Assembly: GCF_014191605.1 (NCBI RefSeq)
Contig: NZ_JACHWU010000001.1
Location: forward strand, 1,550,001 to 1,614,000
Source of the DNA: Prauserella isguenensis
GTDB lineage: Bacteria > Actinomycetota > Actinomycetes > Mycobacteriales > Pseudonocardiaceae
Direction of reading: 5' to 3'
Length of the DNA: 64,000 nt
Position 1 is the stretch's first letter. Every line of letters begins with the position of its first letter. Below, piece after piece: positions 8,777 to 17,072 of this stretch. The position numbers and the translations under genes are program-made. Below the pieces are notes generated by a model. The model made no database searches and was not told the origin of the DNA. It saw only the letters and a program-made list of their open reading frames with translations.

Positions 8777-10348
8777 ATGAGCGAGAACGACCCCACCTTC
8801 TCGGAAGACAGCGACTCGGACGACACCGTCACTCCGTCGTCGGGCTTCCCGGCGCAGGGCGGTCCCGCACAGGCCCCGGGGCCACAGTCCCAGGGCGCGG
8901 CCGGCGCGACCCCCAGTCCGTGGTCGGCGGAGGGGGCCGGGCACGCCGACGCCGCTTCGCAGGACCGGCAGGCCTCGCAGCAGCAGTCCGGGCAGGCGGG
9001 ACAGTCGGGGCAGACGGGGCAGTCCTACGGGCAGGACGTTCGGCATCCGCAGGGCGAGCACGCATCGCCTGCCGGGTACGCCGGTGGCTCGCAGTACGCG
9101 CAGGCCCCTCCCGAGCAGCAGCCCGGGCAGGCCGGCGGGTACGGCAACCCGTACGCGCCGCCCGGTGCGCAGCCGTATCCCGGCGGTCCGGACACGGCTG
9201 ACGCAGGGGGTATGCAGGGCTCAGGTGTGCCGGGCATGGCGCCGGTGCAGGCCGGCGGGGGCAAGCCCCGCACACGCGGCGGCAGGACGAAGCTCGTCGT
9301 GGGGGTGGCCGTGCTGGCGCTCCTGGTCGGTGGCGGTGCCGGCACGCTCGGCGGCTATCTCGCGGCTGACGGCGCCTCGGGCTCGTCGGTCAGCTCGCTC
9401 GACCAGACGAGGCCCGCGAAGCAGACCGGAAACGCTCCGAACGGGTCGGCCTCCGCGGTGGCGCAGAAGGTCAGCCCCAGCGTCGTGCAGCTCAAAACGG
9501 TGAGCTCCCAGGGCGCGGGCGAGGGCTCCGGCTTCATCATCAGCGACGACGGCTACGTGCTGACCAACAACCACGTGATCGCGGGTGCCGCCGAGGGCGG
9601 TCAGATCCAGGTGGTCTTCAACGACGGGCAGACCACGTCGGCGAAGGTCGTCGGCCGCGACCCGACGACGGACATCGCGGTCGTCAAGGCCGAGGACGTG
9701 AGCAACCTGCCGGCCGTCGAACTGGGCCGTTCGGACGACCTGCGGGTGGGACAGCAGGTGGTCGCCATCGGCTCGCCGTACGAGCTCGCGGGCACGGTCA
9801 CGTCGGGCATCGTCAGTTCGCTGCACCGGCCGGTGTCGGCGGGTAGTCAGGGCGATCAGACGACGGTCATGGACGCGATCCAGACCGACGCCGCGATCAA
9901 CCCCGGCAACTCGGGCGGCCCGCTGGTGGACATGAACGGCCGCATCATCGGGATCAACTCGGCGATCTACAGCCCGTCCTCGGGTGCGTCGCAGGAGAGC
10001 GGCAACGTCGGCATCGGCTTCGCCATCCCGATCGACCAGGCACGGCGTACCGCGGACGACATCATGCAGGACGGCCACGCCACGCAGACGTTCATCGGTG
10101 CGATGGTGCGGGACGCCAGGCAGGGCGGCGCCCAGATCGCCGAGGTGCAACCCGACAGCCCCGCGGAGAAGGCGGGCCTGAAGGGTGGCGACGTCGTCGT
10201 GAAGATCGGCGAGCGGCGCGTCGACGACTCCGACACGCTCGTGGCCGCGATCCGCACCCGCGCACCCGGCCAGAAGGTCACGCTCACGCTCCAAGGCGGG
10301 CGGACGGTCGACGTGACTCTGGGCGGACAACCGGTCGGTACGAACTGA
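8777..10348 (+). CDS. pepD: HtrA-type trypsin-like serine protease with PDZ domain (PepD homologue)
   Basis: Membrane-anchored envelope protease/chaperone of 523 residues. N-terminal about 160 residues are Gly/Gln/Pro-rich and disordered; one transmembrane helix follows (LVVGVAVLALLVGGGAG). The extracytoplasmic trypsin fold has all three catalytic residues: His in NNHVIAG, Asp in TTDIAVVK and Ser in GNSGGPLV. A PDZ domain (IAEVQPDSPAEKAGLKGGD onward) closes the protein. The start is uncertain: ATG 8777 gives MSENDPTF, while ATG 8759 in frame lies only 1 base after AGGAG. By synteny with Rv0983 it should be in the MprAB regulon, and a direct-repeat box precedes it. It is longer than the mycobacterial protein because of the cytoplasmic leader. 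Confidence 0.9.
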   Translation: MSENDPTFSEDSDSDDTVTPSSGFPAQGGPAQAPGPQSQGAAGATPSPWSAEGAGHADAASQDRQASQQQSGQAGQSGQTGQSYGQDVRHPQGEHASPAGYAGGSQYAQAPPEQQPGQAGGYGNPYAPPGAQPYPGGPDTADAGGMQGSGVPGMAPVQAGGGKPRTRGGRTKLVVGVAVLALLVGGGAGTLGGYLAADGASGSSVSSLDQTRPAKQTGNAPNGSASAVAQKVSPSVVQLKTVSSQGAGEGSGFIISDDGYVLTNNHVIAGAAEGGQIQVVFNDGQTTSAKVVGRDPTTDIAVVKAEDVSNLPAVELGRSDDLRVGQQVVAIGSPYELAGTVTSGIVSSLHRPVSAGSQGDQTTVMDAIQTDAAINPGNSGGPLVDMNGRIIGINSAIYSPSSGASQESGNVGIGFAIPIDQARRTADDIMQDGHATQTFIGAMVRDARQGGAQIAEVQPDSPAEKAGLKGGDVVVKIGERRVDDSDTLVAAIRTRAPGQKVTLTLQGGRTVDVTLGGQPVGTN

Positions 10349-10359
10349 CCTCTCGATCG

Positions 10360-10424
10360 CTCGGCCGCGGCGCGCGGCCGAGACCAACAACCGCAGGCCG
10401 CGGCGCACTGCGTCGCGGCCTGCG
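10360..10424 (+). terminator. Two consecutive GC hairpins after htrA
   Basis: First hairpin: CTCGGCCGC (10360-10368) pairs with GCGGCCGAG (10374-10382), 5-base loop. Second: CGCAGGCCGCG (10392-10402) pairs with CGCGGCCTGCG (10414-10424), 11-base loop. Neither has a T-tract, as is common for terminators in these GC-rich genomes. They separate htrA from moaB. Confidence 0.5.
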
Positions 10425-10481
10425 ACCGTCGCACGCGCGGCACACGCGCAGGCCGGCGGACGGACCACTACGGTAGGGATC

Positions 10482-10982
10482 ATGGAACGGAGTGCACAGC
10501 GGCTCGGCCGCGCGCTGGTGGTCGTGGTCGACGACCGCACCGCCCAAGGGGAGACCGACGACTCGATCGGCCCGCTCGTCACGGAACTGCTCGAGGAGGC
10601 GGGCTTCATCGTCGACGGCTCGGTGGTCGTCCGCGCCGACATCGTCGAGATCCGCAACGCGCTCAACACCGCCGTGATCGGTGGTGTGGACCTGGTGCTC
10701 ACCGTCGGCGGCACCGGTGTGGCACCCCGCGACGTGACGCCCGACGCGACGTCGGGTGTCCTCGACCGCCCGGTGCCGGGTATCGCCGAGGCGTTGCGTT
10801 CCTCCGGGCTTGCGGCGGGTGCGGTCGACGCGGGCGTCTCGCGCGGCCTCGTCGGGCTGTCCGGCAGCACGCTGGTGGTCAACCTCGCCGGTTCGCGCCC
10901 CGCGGTGCGCGACGGCATGGCGACGTTGTCGACGCTGCTGCCGTACGTCATCGGCGAACTGTCCGGCCTCAGCGGCGACTGA
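10482..10982 (+). CDS. moaB: MogA/MoaB family molybdenum cofactor protein
   Basis: Cytoplasmic protein of 166 residues related to MoaB/MogA, which adenylate molybdopterin before molybdate insertion. The fold signature LTVGGTGVAPRDVTPDAT (about residues 70-87) holds the conserved GGTG and Arg-Asp, and the C-terminal part has the GLSGSTLVVNLAGSR phosphate-binding loop. The gene sits at the position of moaB2 (Rv0984) in M. tuberculosis, between pepD and mscL. A second cofactor-type gene, glp (14903), lies 4 kb on; moaA and moaC are not in the window, so a full cofactor pathway cannot be claimed from here. Confidence 0.88.
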   Translation: MERSAQRLGRALVVVVDDRTAQGETDDSIGPLVTELLEEAGFIVDGSVVVRADIVEIRNALNTAVIGGVDLVLTVGGTGVAPRDVTPDATSGVLDRPVPGIAEALRSSGLAAGAVDAGVSRGLVGLSGSTLVVNLAGSRPAVRDGMATLSTLLPYVIGELSGLSGD

Positions 10983-11001
10983 ACGGGGAGAATCCGGCCC
11001 C

Positions 11002-11268
11002 ATGACAGATCCGTCCTCGCCGGACCCAGCCGACTCGGCGGAAGCCACCCGGGCCACCCCGGAACAATCCGAGACACCGGAGGCGCCGCAGCGTTCGGAG
11101 GCGCCGCAGCGTTCGGAGGCATCGCGACGGTCGGCGCGCAGGCGGATCGCAGAGGTGTTCGGCGAGGTGCTGCCGGAGACGACCTCGGACGAGCGGGACC
11201 CGCAGCGGGGTCCCGCCATGTCCGAGGACTGGTACCGGGAGAACCGGCCGCCGCATCACGACCGGTGA
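11002..11268 (+). CDS. Small charged protein of unknown function
   Basis: An 88-residue hydrophilic protein I do not recognise as a named family. It starts at ATG 11002 with GGGGAG about 11 bases upstream and follows moaB by 19 bases, so it is probably co-transcribed. The N-terminal half is acidic and Pro/Ser-rich and contains an exact tandem DNA duplication of 18 bases (11079-11114) that repeats EAPQRS. The C-terminal half, from RRSARRRIAEVFGEVLPETT to a Trp-Tyr-Arg-Glu-Asn tail, looks more conserved-like and ends with a His/Pro-rich PPHHDR. No membrane segment or signal peptide. It could be a small adaptor, but there is no evidence of function. Confidence 0.6.
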   Translation: MTDPSSPDPADSAEATRATPEQSETPEAPQRSEAPQRSEASRRSARRRIAEVFGEVLPETTSDERDPQRGPAMSEDWYRENRPPHHDR

Positions 11269-11277
11269 CTCCGCGGC

Positions 11278-11688
11278 TCAGCTGCGCGGGTCTCCCTGCC
11301 GGTCCCGGAGCAGGTCGCGGATCTCGGTGAGCAGCTCCGTGTCGGTCGGCGGCACGTCCTCGGCCTCCTGACCGCGCTTGCGGCGTTCCTGCAGCTTCTG
11401 GAACGGCACGACGACCAGGAAGTAGACGACGGCGGCCACGATGACGAAGTTGATCGCCGCGTTGATCACGGTGCCGAAGTCGAGAAACGTGCTGGGGTTC
11501 TCCTCCAGGATCCGCACGCCCAGCCCTTGGGCCCCTTCGCTGCCGCCCATCGCGTTGATCAGCGGTTGGATCAGACTCTCCGTGAACGCCGTGACGATCG
11601 CGGTGAACGCCGTACCGATCACGACTGCGACCGCGAGTTCGACGATGTTGCCGCGCATCAGGAATTCCTTGAAGCCCTTCAGCACCAC
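11278..11688 (-). CDS. mscL: Large-conductance mechanosensitive channel
   Basis: Pentameric inner-membrane channel that opens under osmotic downshock; 136 residues. The N-terminal amphipathic GFKEFLMRGNIVELAVAVVI, the pore-lining first helix (LAVAVVIGTAFTAIV) and second helix (FVIVAAVVYFLVVVP) are typical, followed by a charged cytoplasmic helix EIRDLLRDR. GTG start preceded by GGGAG. It is convergent with the small gene ending at 11268, only 9 bases apart, and is downstream of the SAF-domain gene on the same strand. Its position next to moaB matches Rv0985c. Confidence 0.93.
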   Translation of the reverse strand: MVLKGFKEFLMRGNIVELAVAVVIGTAFTAIVTAFTESLIQPLINAMGGSEGAQGLGVRILEENPSTFLDFGTVINAAINFVIVAAVVYFLVVVPFQKLQERRKRGQEAEDVPPTDTELLTEIRDLLRDRQGDPRS

Positions 11689-11718
11689 ACGCTCCCTTCC
11701 ACATTGGACATCCTTTGG

Positions 11719-12375
11719 CTAGCGGAGCGTAACCGTGACGGGTCGATCAGCGGCGGCAGCGGCCAGCCGGGCCGCGGGCTCCGGCCTGGCGGCCACGAGC
11801 AGGAGCGGTCCTTCCTCGGACGAGCTCGGTACGGCACCGCCGGCCGTGTCCGGCGCGAGGACCGACAACACCGGGACCTCGCTGGCCAGGACACGTTTCG
11901 CGGGCTTGCCGGCGGTGTCCGGGCCCGCGGCGACGATGTCCACACGGGACCCGGAACGCAGCAGCGGAGCGACGTCCGGATCGTCCAGTCTGACCGGAAC
12001 GGTCACGGTGCCCGCGGGTGTGGGAGCGCGATCCAGCAGGCGCGCATCCGTGACAGGTTCACCCTCACGAGCGACGCCCACCAGGTGCTGTCCGGCGATT
12101 TCGTCCGGTTTTCGCAGCGCACCGGACGGCAGGAGCCGTGCCGGGACGTCGGCCACCCGGACATCGCCCGGTCGAAGCGTGCTGCCGAGGGCGAGATCGC
12201 GGGCGAACACGAGGGTCGGCCGAGTGTCGTCGTCGCCCGCCGTGGCGGGACGGGCGGCGATCAGTGCCGCGAGCAGAAGGAGCGCAACGGCCAGAACCCG
12301 CCGCAGTACCGGCACGGGCCGCGCGCGCACCGCGGTCGTCAGCTGCGCGACCTGGCGCGTGAAGGGAATGGCCAC
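11719..12375 (-). CDS. SAF-domain protein, Flp-pilus CpaB/RcpC-like
   Basis: Protein of 218 residues with one N-terminal membrane anchor (VLRRVLAVALLLLAALIAA, about 23-42) and an extracytoplasmic SAF domain (LVFARDLALGSTLRPGDVRV, about 55-75, through GQHLVGVAREGEPVTDARLL), then a RcpC/CpaB-like C-terminal part. Such proteins in Flp/Tad pilus systems are secretin-associated periplasmic factors, but actinomycetes have stand-alone copies of unknown job, and no tad gene is in the window. It ends 30 bases before mscL on the same strand and may be co-transcribed with it. Confidence 0.7.
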   Translation of the reverse strand: MAIPFTRQVAQLTTAVRARPVPVLRRVLAVALLLLAALIAARPATAGDDDTRPTLVFARDLALGSTLRPGDVRVADVPARLLPSGALRKPDEIAGQHLVGVAREGEPVTDARLLDRAPTPAGTVTVPVRLDDPDVAPLLRSGSRVDIVAAGPDTAGKPAKRVLASEVPVLSVLAPDTAGGAVPSSSEEGPLLLVAARPEPAARLAAAAADRPVTVTLR

Positions 12376-12579
12376 GGATGCCTCCTCGTCGGATCGGTCC
12401 GGACGACGCCGGTCTCGGTTCGATCGACGTTAGGAAGGCACGGAGGCGGTGCGGAAGGCCTCGGTCGCCGGCCTGTGGACAACCGGGTCGTTGTGGACAA
12501 CTTCGCCTGAGCGCCTGCGGAGACGTCCGCAGGCTCCGGAGGCGCCTGCGACTGTGGGGCACTCCTCCGGGCATGAACA

Positions 12580-12614
12580 AGCCCCCGGGTGCGGCGGACG
12601 CATGCCCGGGGGCT
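12580..12614 (-). terminator. Hairpin terminator downstream of ruc
   Basis: AGCCCCCGGG (12580-12589) pairs perfectly with CCCGGGGGCT (12605-12614); the 15-base loop can itself form a short GCG/CGC stem. It lies 70 bases past the stop of the FmdB-type gene on the minus strand and upstream of the SAF gene. Confidence 0.6.
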
Positions 12615-12684
12615 CGGAGGTGCCACGGCCTGTCAGGAGCAGGCCCTGCGGCGGAGCCGGTGCGCGGGGCGGGCCCGCGCGTGC

Positions 12685-13071
12685 TCAGGACGCGGCGGAC
12701 GCCGACGTGGAGGTCGTCGACGAGCTCGTCGACGAGCCGTTCGACGATGTCGACGAGGAGGAGTCACTGGACGAGGTGGACGAGGACGACGAGCTCGAGT
12801 CGGCGCCGGTGCCGGAGCTCGAGTCCGAGCTCGTCGACCCGGAGTCGCTCGACGCGTTCGCGGGCGCCTGCGAGCCGCCCGAGCTGCCGTTGCCGGAGCG
12901 CGAATCGTTCCGGTAGAAGCCGCTGCCCTTGAAGATCACGCCGACGGCCCCGTACAGCTTGCGCAGCACGCCCTCGCACTGGGGGCATTCGGTGAGGCTG
13001 TCCTCGGAGAACGACTGGACCACCTCGAACTGGTGGTCACACTGCTTGCAGGCGTATTGATAGGTCGGCAC
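12685..13071 (-). CDS. ruc: FmdB-type zinc-ribbon protein with Ser-rich tail (Ruc homologue)
   Basis: Protein of 128 residues. The N-terminal zinc ribbon has two Cys pairs, YACKQC (about residues 7-12) and TECPQC (about 29-34), then VIFKGSGFYRND. The last 65 residues are almost wholly Ser, Thr, Asp and Gly with a Ser-run, i.e. disordered. The M. tuberculosis homologue Rv0991c (Ruc) is a redox-switched chaperone-like protein with the same ribbon plus disordered tail, and belongs to the HrcA heat-shock regulon. The gene order ruc-FCL-galU matches Rv0991c-Rv0993, and a CIRCE element lies 17 bases upstream. The GTG start at 13071 has AAGGAG 6 bases before it; upstream in-frame codons are rejected because they would run through the CIRCE element. 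Confidence 0.83.
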   Translation of the reverse strand: MPTYQYACKQCDHQFEVVQSFSEDSLTECPQCEGVLRKLYGAVGVIFKGSGFYRNDSRSGNGSSGGSQAPANASSDSGSTSSDSSSGTGADSSSSSSSTSSSDSSSSTSSNGSSTSSSTTSTSASAAS

Positions 13072-13088
13072 AGGTGCTCCTTCAGGCG

Positions 13089-13115
13089 TTGGCACTCGAC
13101 TCCTAAGAGTGCTAA
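13089..13115 (-). promoter_or_regulatory. CIRCE element (HrcA operator) ahead of ruc
   Basis: TTGGCACTC (13089-13097), a 9-base spacer, then GAGTGCTAA (13107-13115). The canonical CIRCE is TTAGCACTC-N9-GAGTGCTAA, so 17 of 18 arm positions match with the exact spacer. The element is 17 bases upstream of the ruc start codon and predicts HrcA repression and heat induction. Confidence 0.85.
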
Positions 13116-13210
13116 CGAGATTGTGCTCTACCGCATTCCGGCATGGCAATCAGGCCCAGGTCACACCGCGATCACCGGGTGCCGTGGCTCGCGCGGGCAG
13201 CGAGCCGTCC

Positions 13211-13831
13211 TCACTGCTCTGCAGGCAGGGTGACCAGGCCGTTTCCGGGTGTGAGCACTTCGTTCATGCGCACGTCGTGGGGCTCGGCCGGCAGCCGGTC
13301 GACCAGCTCGTCGTCGCGCACCACGGCCACCAGCCGGGCCTCGGTCTCCGCGAACACCAACGACCGGTCGTAGAACCCCGCGCCCTTGCCGAGTCGCGCG
13401 CCCTGCCGGTCGACGGCCAGCGCGGGAACGAGCACCACCGCCGCGTCGCCGATCGCCGCCGGGCCGAGCCGAGGCCCGCCCGGTTCGAGGATGCCGCGGT
13501 ACTGCCCCGGCACCAGACTCGCCGTGCCCGTGTACTCGGCCCACTCCAGCGGGCCGCGCTCGTCGGGCACGATCGGCAACAGCACCCGCGCGCCGGTGTT
13601 GCGGACCACATCGAGCACGCCGATCGATCCCGGTTCGGACCCGAACGGCACGTAGCCGCAGACGGTCGGCGACCGCAGTCCGTCGAGTAGCCCGGGGATC
13701 GCCGCCGCGAGTGCGTTGGCCTCGGCGACCTGCTGTTGGGCCGACACGGCGGAACGGGCACTGCTGATCGCGCGGCGCCACTCCCGCTTGCCTGCGTGTC
13801 CGGTCACGTGTTCCGGCTGGGGCGTGTTCAC
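13211..13831 (-). CDS. 5-formyltetrahydrofolate cyclo-ligase
   Basis: ATP-dependent enzyme converting 5-formyl-THF to 5,10-methenyl-THF, cytoplasmic, 206 residues. Recognisable parts are the basic KREWRRAI start with a helical region, GYVPFGSEPGSIGVLD, the folate-pocket segment LVPGQYRGILEP, VLVPALAVDRQGARLGKGAGFYDR with the nucleotide-binding Lys-Gly motif (about 145-170), and DVRMNEVLTP at the C-terminus. GTG 13831 is chosen with AAAGGA upstream; an in-frame ATG farther out would add an Arg/Pro-rich leader absent from the family. It lies between ruc and the divergent galU as Rv0992c does in M. tuberculosis. Confidence 0.87.
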   Translation of the reverse strand: MNTPQPEHVTGHAGKREWRRAISSARSAVSAQQQVAEANALAAAIPGLLDGLRSPTVCGYVPFGSEPGSIGVLDVVRNTGARVLLPIVPDERGPLEWAEYTGTASLVPGQYRGILEPGGPRLGPAAIGDAAVVLVPALAVDRQGARLGKGAGFYDRSLVFAETEARLVAVVRDDELVDRLPAEPHDVRMNEVLTPGNGLVTLPAEQ

Positions 13832-14000
13832 GGCTTTCCTTTCCGGTGCTGACCCGGGGTCGGTGGGAACGTCGGGCCGGCGAGGTGTGGGCGAAATGCG
13901 ACGCGTACGGGGTCTTGCGCACATTTCGCCGGTCGCCGACTGTCGCTGTCAGCCTGTCATTGTCGGCTTGAATCGCACGTTCAGGCTAGGCTTCACGCCC

Positions 14001-14903
14001 ATGACCGGTCCCATTACTACGAACACCTTCCGTACGGCCATCGTCCCGGCTGCGGGCCTCGGGACCAGATTCCTGCCGGCCACCAAGGCGGTGCCGAAGG
14101 AACTGCTGCCCGTGGTGGACACGCCGGGCATCGAGCTGGTCGCGGGAGAGGCGGCCGAAGCCGGGGCGCGGCGCATGGTCGTGGTGACGTCTCCGGACAA
14201 GCAGGCCGTCGTCGACTACTTCGACTCCCGGCCCGACCTCGAGGAAGCTCTCGAGAAGAAGGGCAAGGACGCGCTGCTCGAGAAGGTGCGCAGGGCACCA
14301 GGGCTCATCGACGTCGACGTGGCGATCCAGGAGGAGGCACTCGGCCTCGGGCACGCGGTGGCGCAGGCGGGGCCGGTGTTGACCGACGAGGACGACGCGG
14401 TGGCCGTACTCCTGCCCGACGACCTGGTGCTGCCGACGGGGGTGCTGTCGAAGATGGCCGAGGCGCGCGCCCGGTACGGCGGCAGCGTGCTGTGCGCGTT
14501 CGACATCCCGAAGGAACGGATCTCCCCCTACGGCGTGTTCGATGTCAGCGACACCGATGACGGCGACGTCAAGCAGGTGCACGGCATGGTCGAGAAGCCT
14601 GCTCCGGAGGACGCGCCGTCGACGTACGCCGCGGCGGGCCGGTACCTGCTCGACCGTGCGATCTTCGACGCCCTCGACCGGATCGGCCCCGGCAGCGGCG
14701 GCGAGCTGCAGCTCACCGACGCCGTGGCGCTGCTGATCGAAGAGGGACACCCGGTGCACGTCGTCGTGCACCGCGGCGGCAGGCACGACCTCGGAAACCC
14801 GGGCGGGTTCCTGCGTGCGGCCGTCGACTTCGCACTGGCCGACGACGAGTACGGCCCCGCCCTTCGTGACTGGCTGAAGCAGCGAATCGAGAACGTCGAC
14901 TGA
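14001..14903 (+). CDS. galU: UTP-glucose-1-phosphate uridylyltransferase
   Basis: Makes UDP-glucose from UTP and glucose-1-phosphate for cell-wall glycans, trehalose and the galT reaction; 300 residues, cytoplasmic. N-terminal nucleotide loop GLGTRFLPATKAVPKE (about 19-34), then TSPDKQAVVDYF, EEALGLGHAV and LLPDDLVL with the metal-binding Asp pair, and the C-terminal HDLGNPGGFLRA. Normal family length. ATG at 14001; the stop overlaps the glp start by one base (TGATG arrangement), which begins the conserved galU-glp-rimJ-sepX series. Confidence 0.95.
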   Translation: MTGPITTNTFRTAIVPAAGLGTRFLPATKAVPKELLPVVDTPGIELVAGEAAEAGARRMVVVTSPDKQAVVDYFDSRPDLEEALEKKGKDALLEKVRRAPGLIDVDVAIQEEALGLGHAVAQAGPVLTDEDDAVAVLLPDDLVLPTGVLSKMAEARARYGGSVLCAFDIPKERISPYGVFDVSDTDDGDVKQVHGMVEKPAPEDAPSTYAAAGRYLLDRAIFDALDRIGPGSGGELQLTDAVALLIEEGHPVHVVVHRGGRHDLGNPGGFLRAAVDFALADDEYGPALRDWLKQRIENVD

Positions 14904-16186
14904 TGAGCGAACCCGAGCCGACCACCACGGTGACCGCCGTTCCGGATCTGCCCGCCGAGGACTTCCGGCCGGTCGCCGAGCAGCTGAACCGTGCCCTCTC
15001 GGCGGCGGTGCGCCCGAACCCGGTGCGGGTGGCGATCTCCGAATCGCAGGGGCTGCCGTGTGCCGAGGAGGTCGTCGCCGAGCAGGCGCTGCCCGGGTTC
15101 GACCAGGCGGCCGTGGACGGCTACGCGGTGCGCAGTGTCGACGTGCGCACCGCGGGCGAGGAGCCGGTGCAGTTGCCGGTGGTCGGCGAGATCCAGGCCG
15201 GGTCGCGGCAGCCGCGGCGGCTGCAGCCCGGCCAGGCGGTGCGGGTGGCCACGGGTGCGCCGTTGCCGACGCTGGCTGACGCGGTCGTGCCCACGGCGTT
15301 CACCGACGGCCACCAGGCGAACGTCACCGTGCAGCGGGCCGTGCCGTCGGCGGGCTACGTGCGCAGGACGGGCGAGGACGTGCAGATCGGTGACGTCGCG
15401 GTGCGCGCGGGCGACACCATCGGCTCGGCGCAGGTGGGCCTGCTCGCGGCCGTCGGCCGGTCGAAGGTGCTGGTCTACCCGCGGCCCAGGGTGTCGATCA
15501 TCTCGGTGGGTGACGAGCTCGTCGACGTCGACCGCACGCCGTCGGTGGGGCAGGTCTACGACGTCAACTCCTACGCGCTGGCCGCCGCCGCACGCGATGC
15601 GGGCGCCGAGGTCAGCCGCGTCGGGATCGTCCCGCTCGACCCGAAGCGGCTGCGGGAGACGGTCGAGGGCAGGCTGCTCATGTCCGAGGTGGTCGTCGTC
15701 GCGGGTGGCGCGGGCGGAACGACGGGCGGCGAGGTGTACGCGGCTCTGTCGGACCTCGGTGACCTGGATGTGCGGCGCATCGCCATGCACCCCGGCTCGG
15801 TGCAGGGTTTCGGCAGGCTCGGCCCCGACTCGGTGCCGACGTTCCTGCTGCCCGCGAATCCGATGAGCGCTCTCGTGGTCTTCGAGGTCATGATCCGTCC
15901 GCTGATCCGCGCGGCCCGCGGCACCAAGAACCCGCATCGCCGCGCCGTCGACGCGCGGTTGCTGTCGCCGGTGGCCTCGACGGCGGGCCGGAAGGGGTTC
16001 CTGCGCGGGCAGCTGCTGCGCGACGAGACCAACGGCGAGTACCTGGTGCAGCCGCTGGGCACCTCCGGGGCGCATCTGCTCGCCTCGCTCGCCGAGGCGA
16101 ACTGCCTGATCAACGTCGACGAGGAGCTCACCGAACTGCCTGCGGGCGAGCAGGTCAAGGTGACCTTCCTGGCCCAACGGGCCTGA
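14903..16186 (+). CDS. glp: Gephyrin-like molybdotransferase Glp (MoeA family)
   Basis: MoeA/gephyrin-fold protein of 427 residues, cytoplasmic. Domain I-II: ALPGFDQAAVDGYAVRS (about 54-70) and VATGAPLPTLADAVVPT; domain III (MPT-binding fold): RVSIISVGDELVDVD (about 196-210) and VVVAGGAGGTTGGEVYAAL; domain IV closes with GFLRGQLLRDE. The segment where catalytic MoeA normally has SGG-S-G-D reads AGGAGGTTGGE, so enzymatic activity is doubtful. In corynebacteria Glp has a division role, binding FtsZ and the membrane receptor GlpR (SepX in Streptomyces). The sepX gene two places downstream supports that role here. Confidence 0.85.
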   Translation: MSEPEPTTTVTAVPDLPAEDFRPVAEQLNRALSAAVRPNPVRVAISESQGLPCAEEVVAEQALPGFDQAAVDGYAVRSVDVRTAGEEPVQLPVVGEIQAGSRQPRRLQPGQAVRVATGAPLPTLADAVVPTAFTDGHQANVTVQRAVPSAGYVRRTGEDVQIGDVAVRAGDTIGSAQVGLLAAVGRSKVLVYPRPRVSIISVGDELVDVDRTPSVGQVYDVNSYALAAAARDAGAEVSRVGIVPLDPKRLRETVEGRLLMSEVVVVAGGAGGTTGGEVYAALSDLGDLDVRRIAMHPGSVQGFGRLGPDSVPTFLLPANPMSALVVFEVMIRPLIRAARGTKNPHRRAVDARLLSPVASTAGRKGFLRGQLLRDETNGEYLVQPLGTSGAHLLASLAEANCLINVDEELTELPAGEQVKVTFLAQRA

Positions 16187-16205
16187 ACGGGGAGCGGAAC
16201 GGGCG

Positions 16206-16874
16206 ATGTCGGAGCGCGAGCCGCTCGGCGAATCGCAGCATCCCGGCTGGCCGGCCCGCCCGCTGCCGCTGATCGTCGACGGCGCCGAGGTGCGGTTGCG
16301 GCCCGTGCGCTGGCGCGACGCGAGCGCGTGGAGCAGACTGCGGCTGCGCGACCGCGACTACCTGGAACGCTGGGAGCCCACGGGAACCGGCGCGTGGGAG
16401 GAACGCAACTCCGGCTGGGCGTGGCCGCCGCAGTGCACGCAGCTGCGCGCGCTGGCCCGTCGCGGGCAGTGCCTGCCGCTGGCGATCGAGGTCGACGGCG
16501 GCTTCGCGGGCCAGATCACCGTGGGCAACATCGTCCGTGCCGCGCTGCGATCGGCCTGGATCGGCTACTGGGTCACGTCGGACCTCGCCGGCAGGGGCAT
16601 CGCCACGGCGGCGGTGGCGATGATGACGGACCACGCGTTCGGGCCCGGACGCCTGCACCGGCTGGAGGCCACCGTGCGCCCGGAGAATGCGGCGAGCGTT
16701 CGGGTCCTCACGAAGGTGGGGTTCCGGAAAGAGGGCCTGTTCGAACGCTATCTCAACGTGACGGGTGAATGGCGCGACCACATCGTCTACGCCATCACGG
16801 CGGAGGAAACCGGCCACGGCCTGGTGGAACGCCTCGTAGCCGCTGGCCGCGCGGCACACGTCCATTCGAGTTAA
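16206..16874 (+). CDS. rimJ: GNAT acetyltransferase of RimJ type
   Basis: N-acetyltransferase of 222 residues, cytoplasmic, probably acting on protein N-termini. After a hydrophilic leader the GNAT fold begins at VRLRPVRWRDASAWSRLR; YLERWEPTGTGAWEER is typical of RimJ relatives. The acetyl-CoA loop is GYWVTSDLAGRGIATAAVAM (about 119-138), and RLEATVRPENAASVRVLTKV is the classical C-terminal signature. It starts 19 bases after glp and is third in the galU-glp-rimJ-sepX series, as Rv0995 is. Whether it modifies ribosomal protein S5 or a divisome partner cannot be told. Confidence 0.85.
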   Translation: MSEREPLGESQHPGWPARPLPLIVDGAEVRLRPVRWRDASAWSRLRLRDRDYLERWEPTGTGAWEERNSGWAWPPQCTQLRALARRGQCLPLAIEVDGGFAGQITVGNIVRAALRSAWIGYWVTSDLAGRGIATAAVAMMTDHAFGPGRLHRLEATVRPENAASVRVLTKVGFRKEGLFERYLNVTGEWRDHIVYAITAEETGHGLVERLVAAGRAAHVHSS

Positions 16875-17072
16875 TTCCTCGTGGGTCCGCTATCTGATCC
16901 GGTGACAGGAATCAAAGATCGCCCCGGCGCGTCTCCGGGTCATCTGTTACTCGTGTGACTAACGTGGTGATTTGTCAGCGTGGAGACAAAGCGCTCTGCG
17001 GACAGGGGAGTGGGGCGGCCCGAGGGCTGCGCGGCAACGCGGACGACCGACAGGTCGGGGAGGTGACGGGAG

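Noticed and set aside
5321-9061. A 1246-codon open frame on the minus strand
   Set aside because: It lies wholly opposite mprB, deoR, galT and the start of htrA, all with clear family motifs; the translation is Arg/Ala/Val-rich without domains. Long antisense frames are expected in DNA of this GC content.
9221-11704. An 827-codon minus-strand open frame
   Set aside because: Antisense shadow of htrA, moaB, the small gene and part of mscL; low-complexity translation and no ribosome site.
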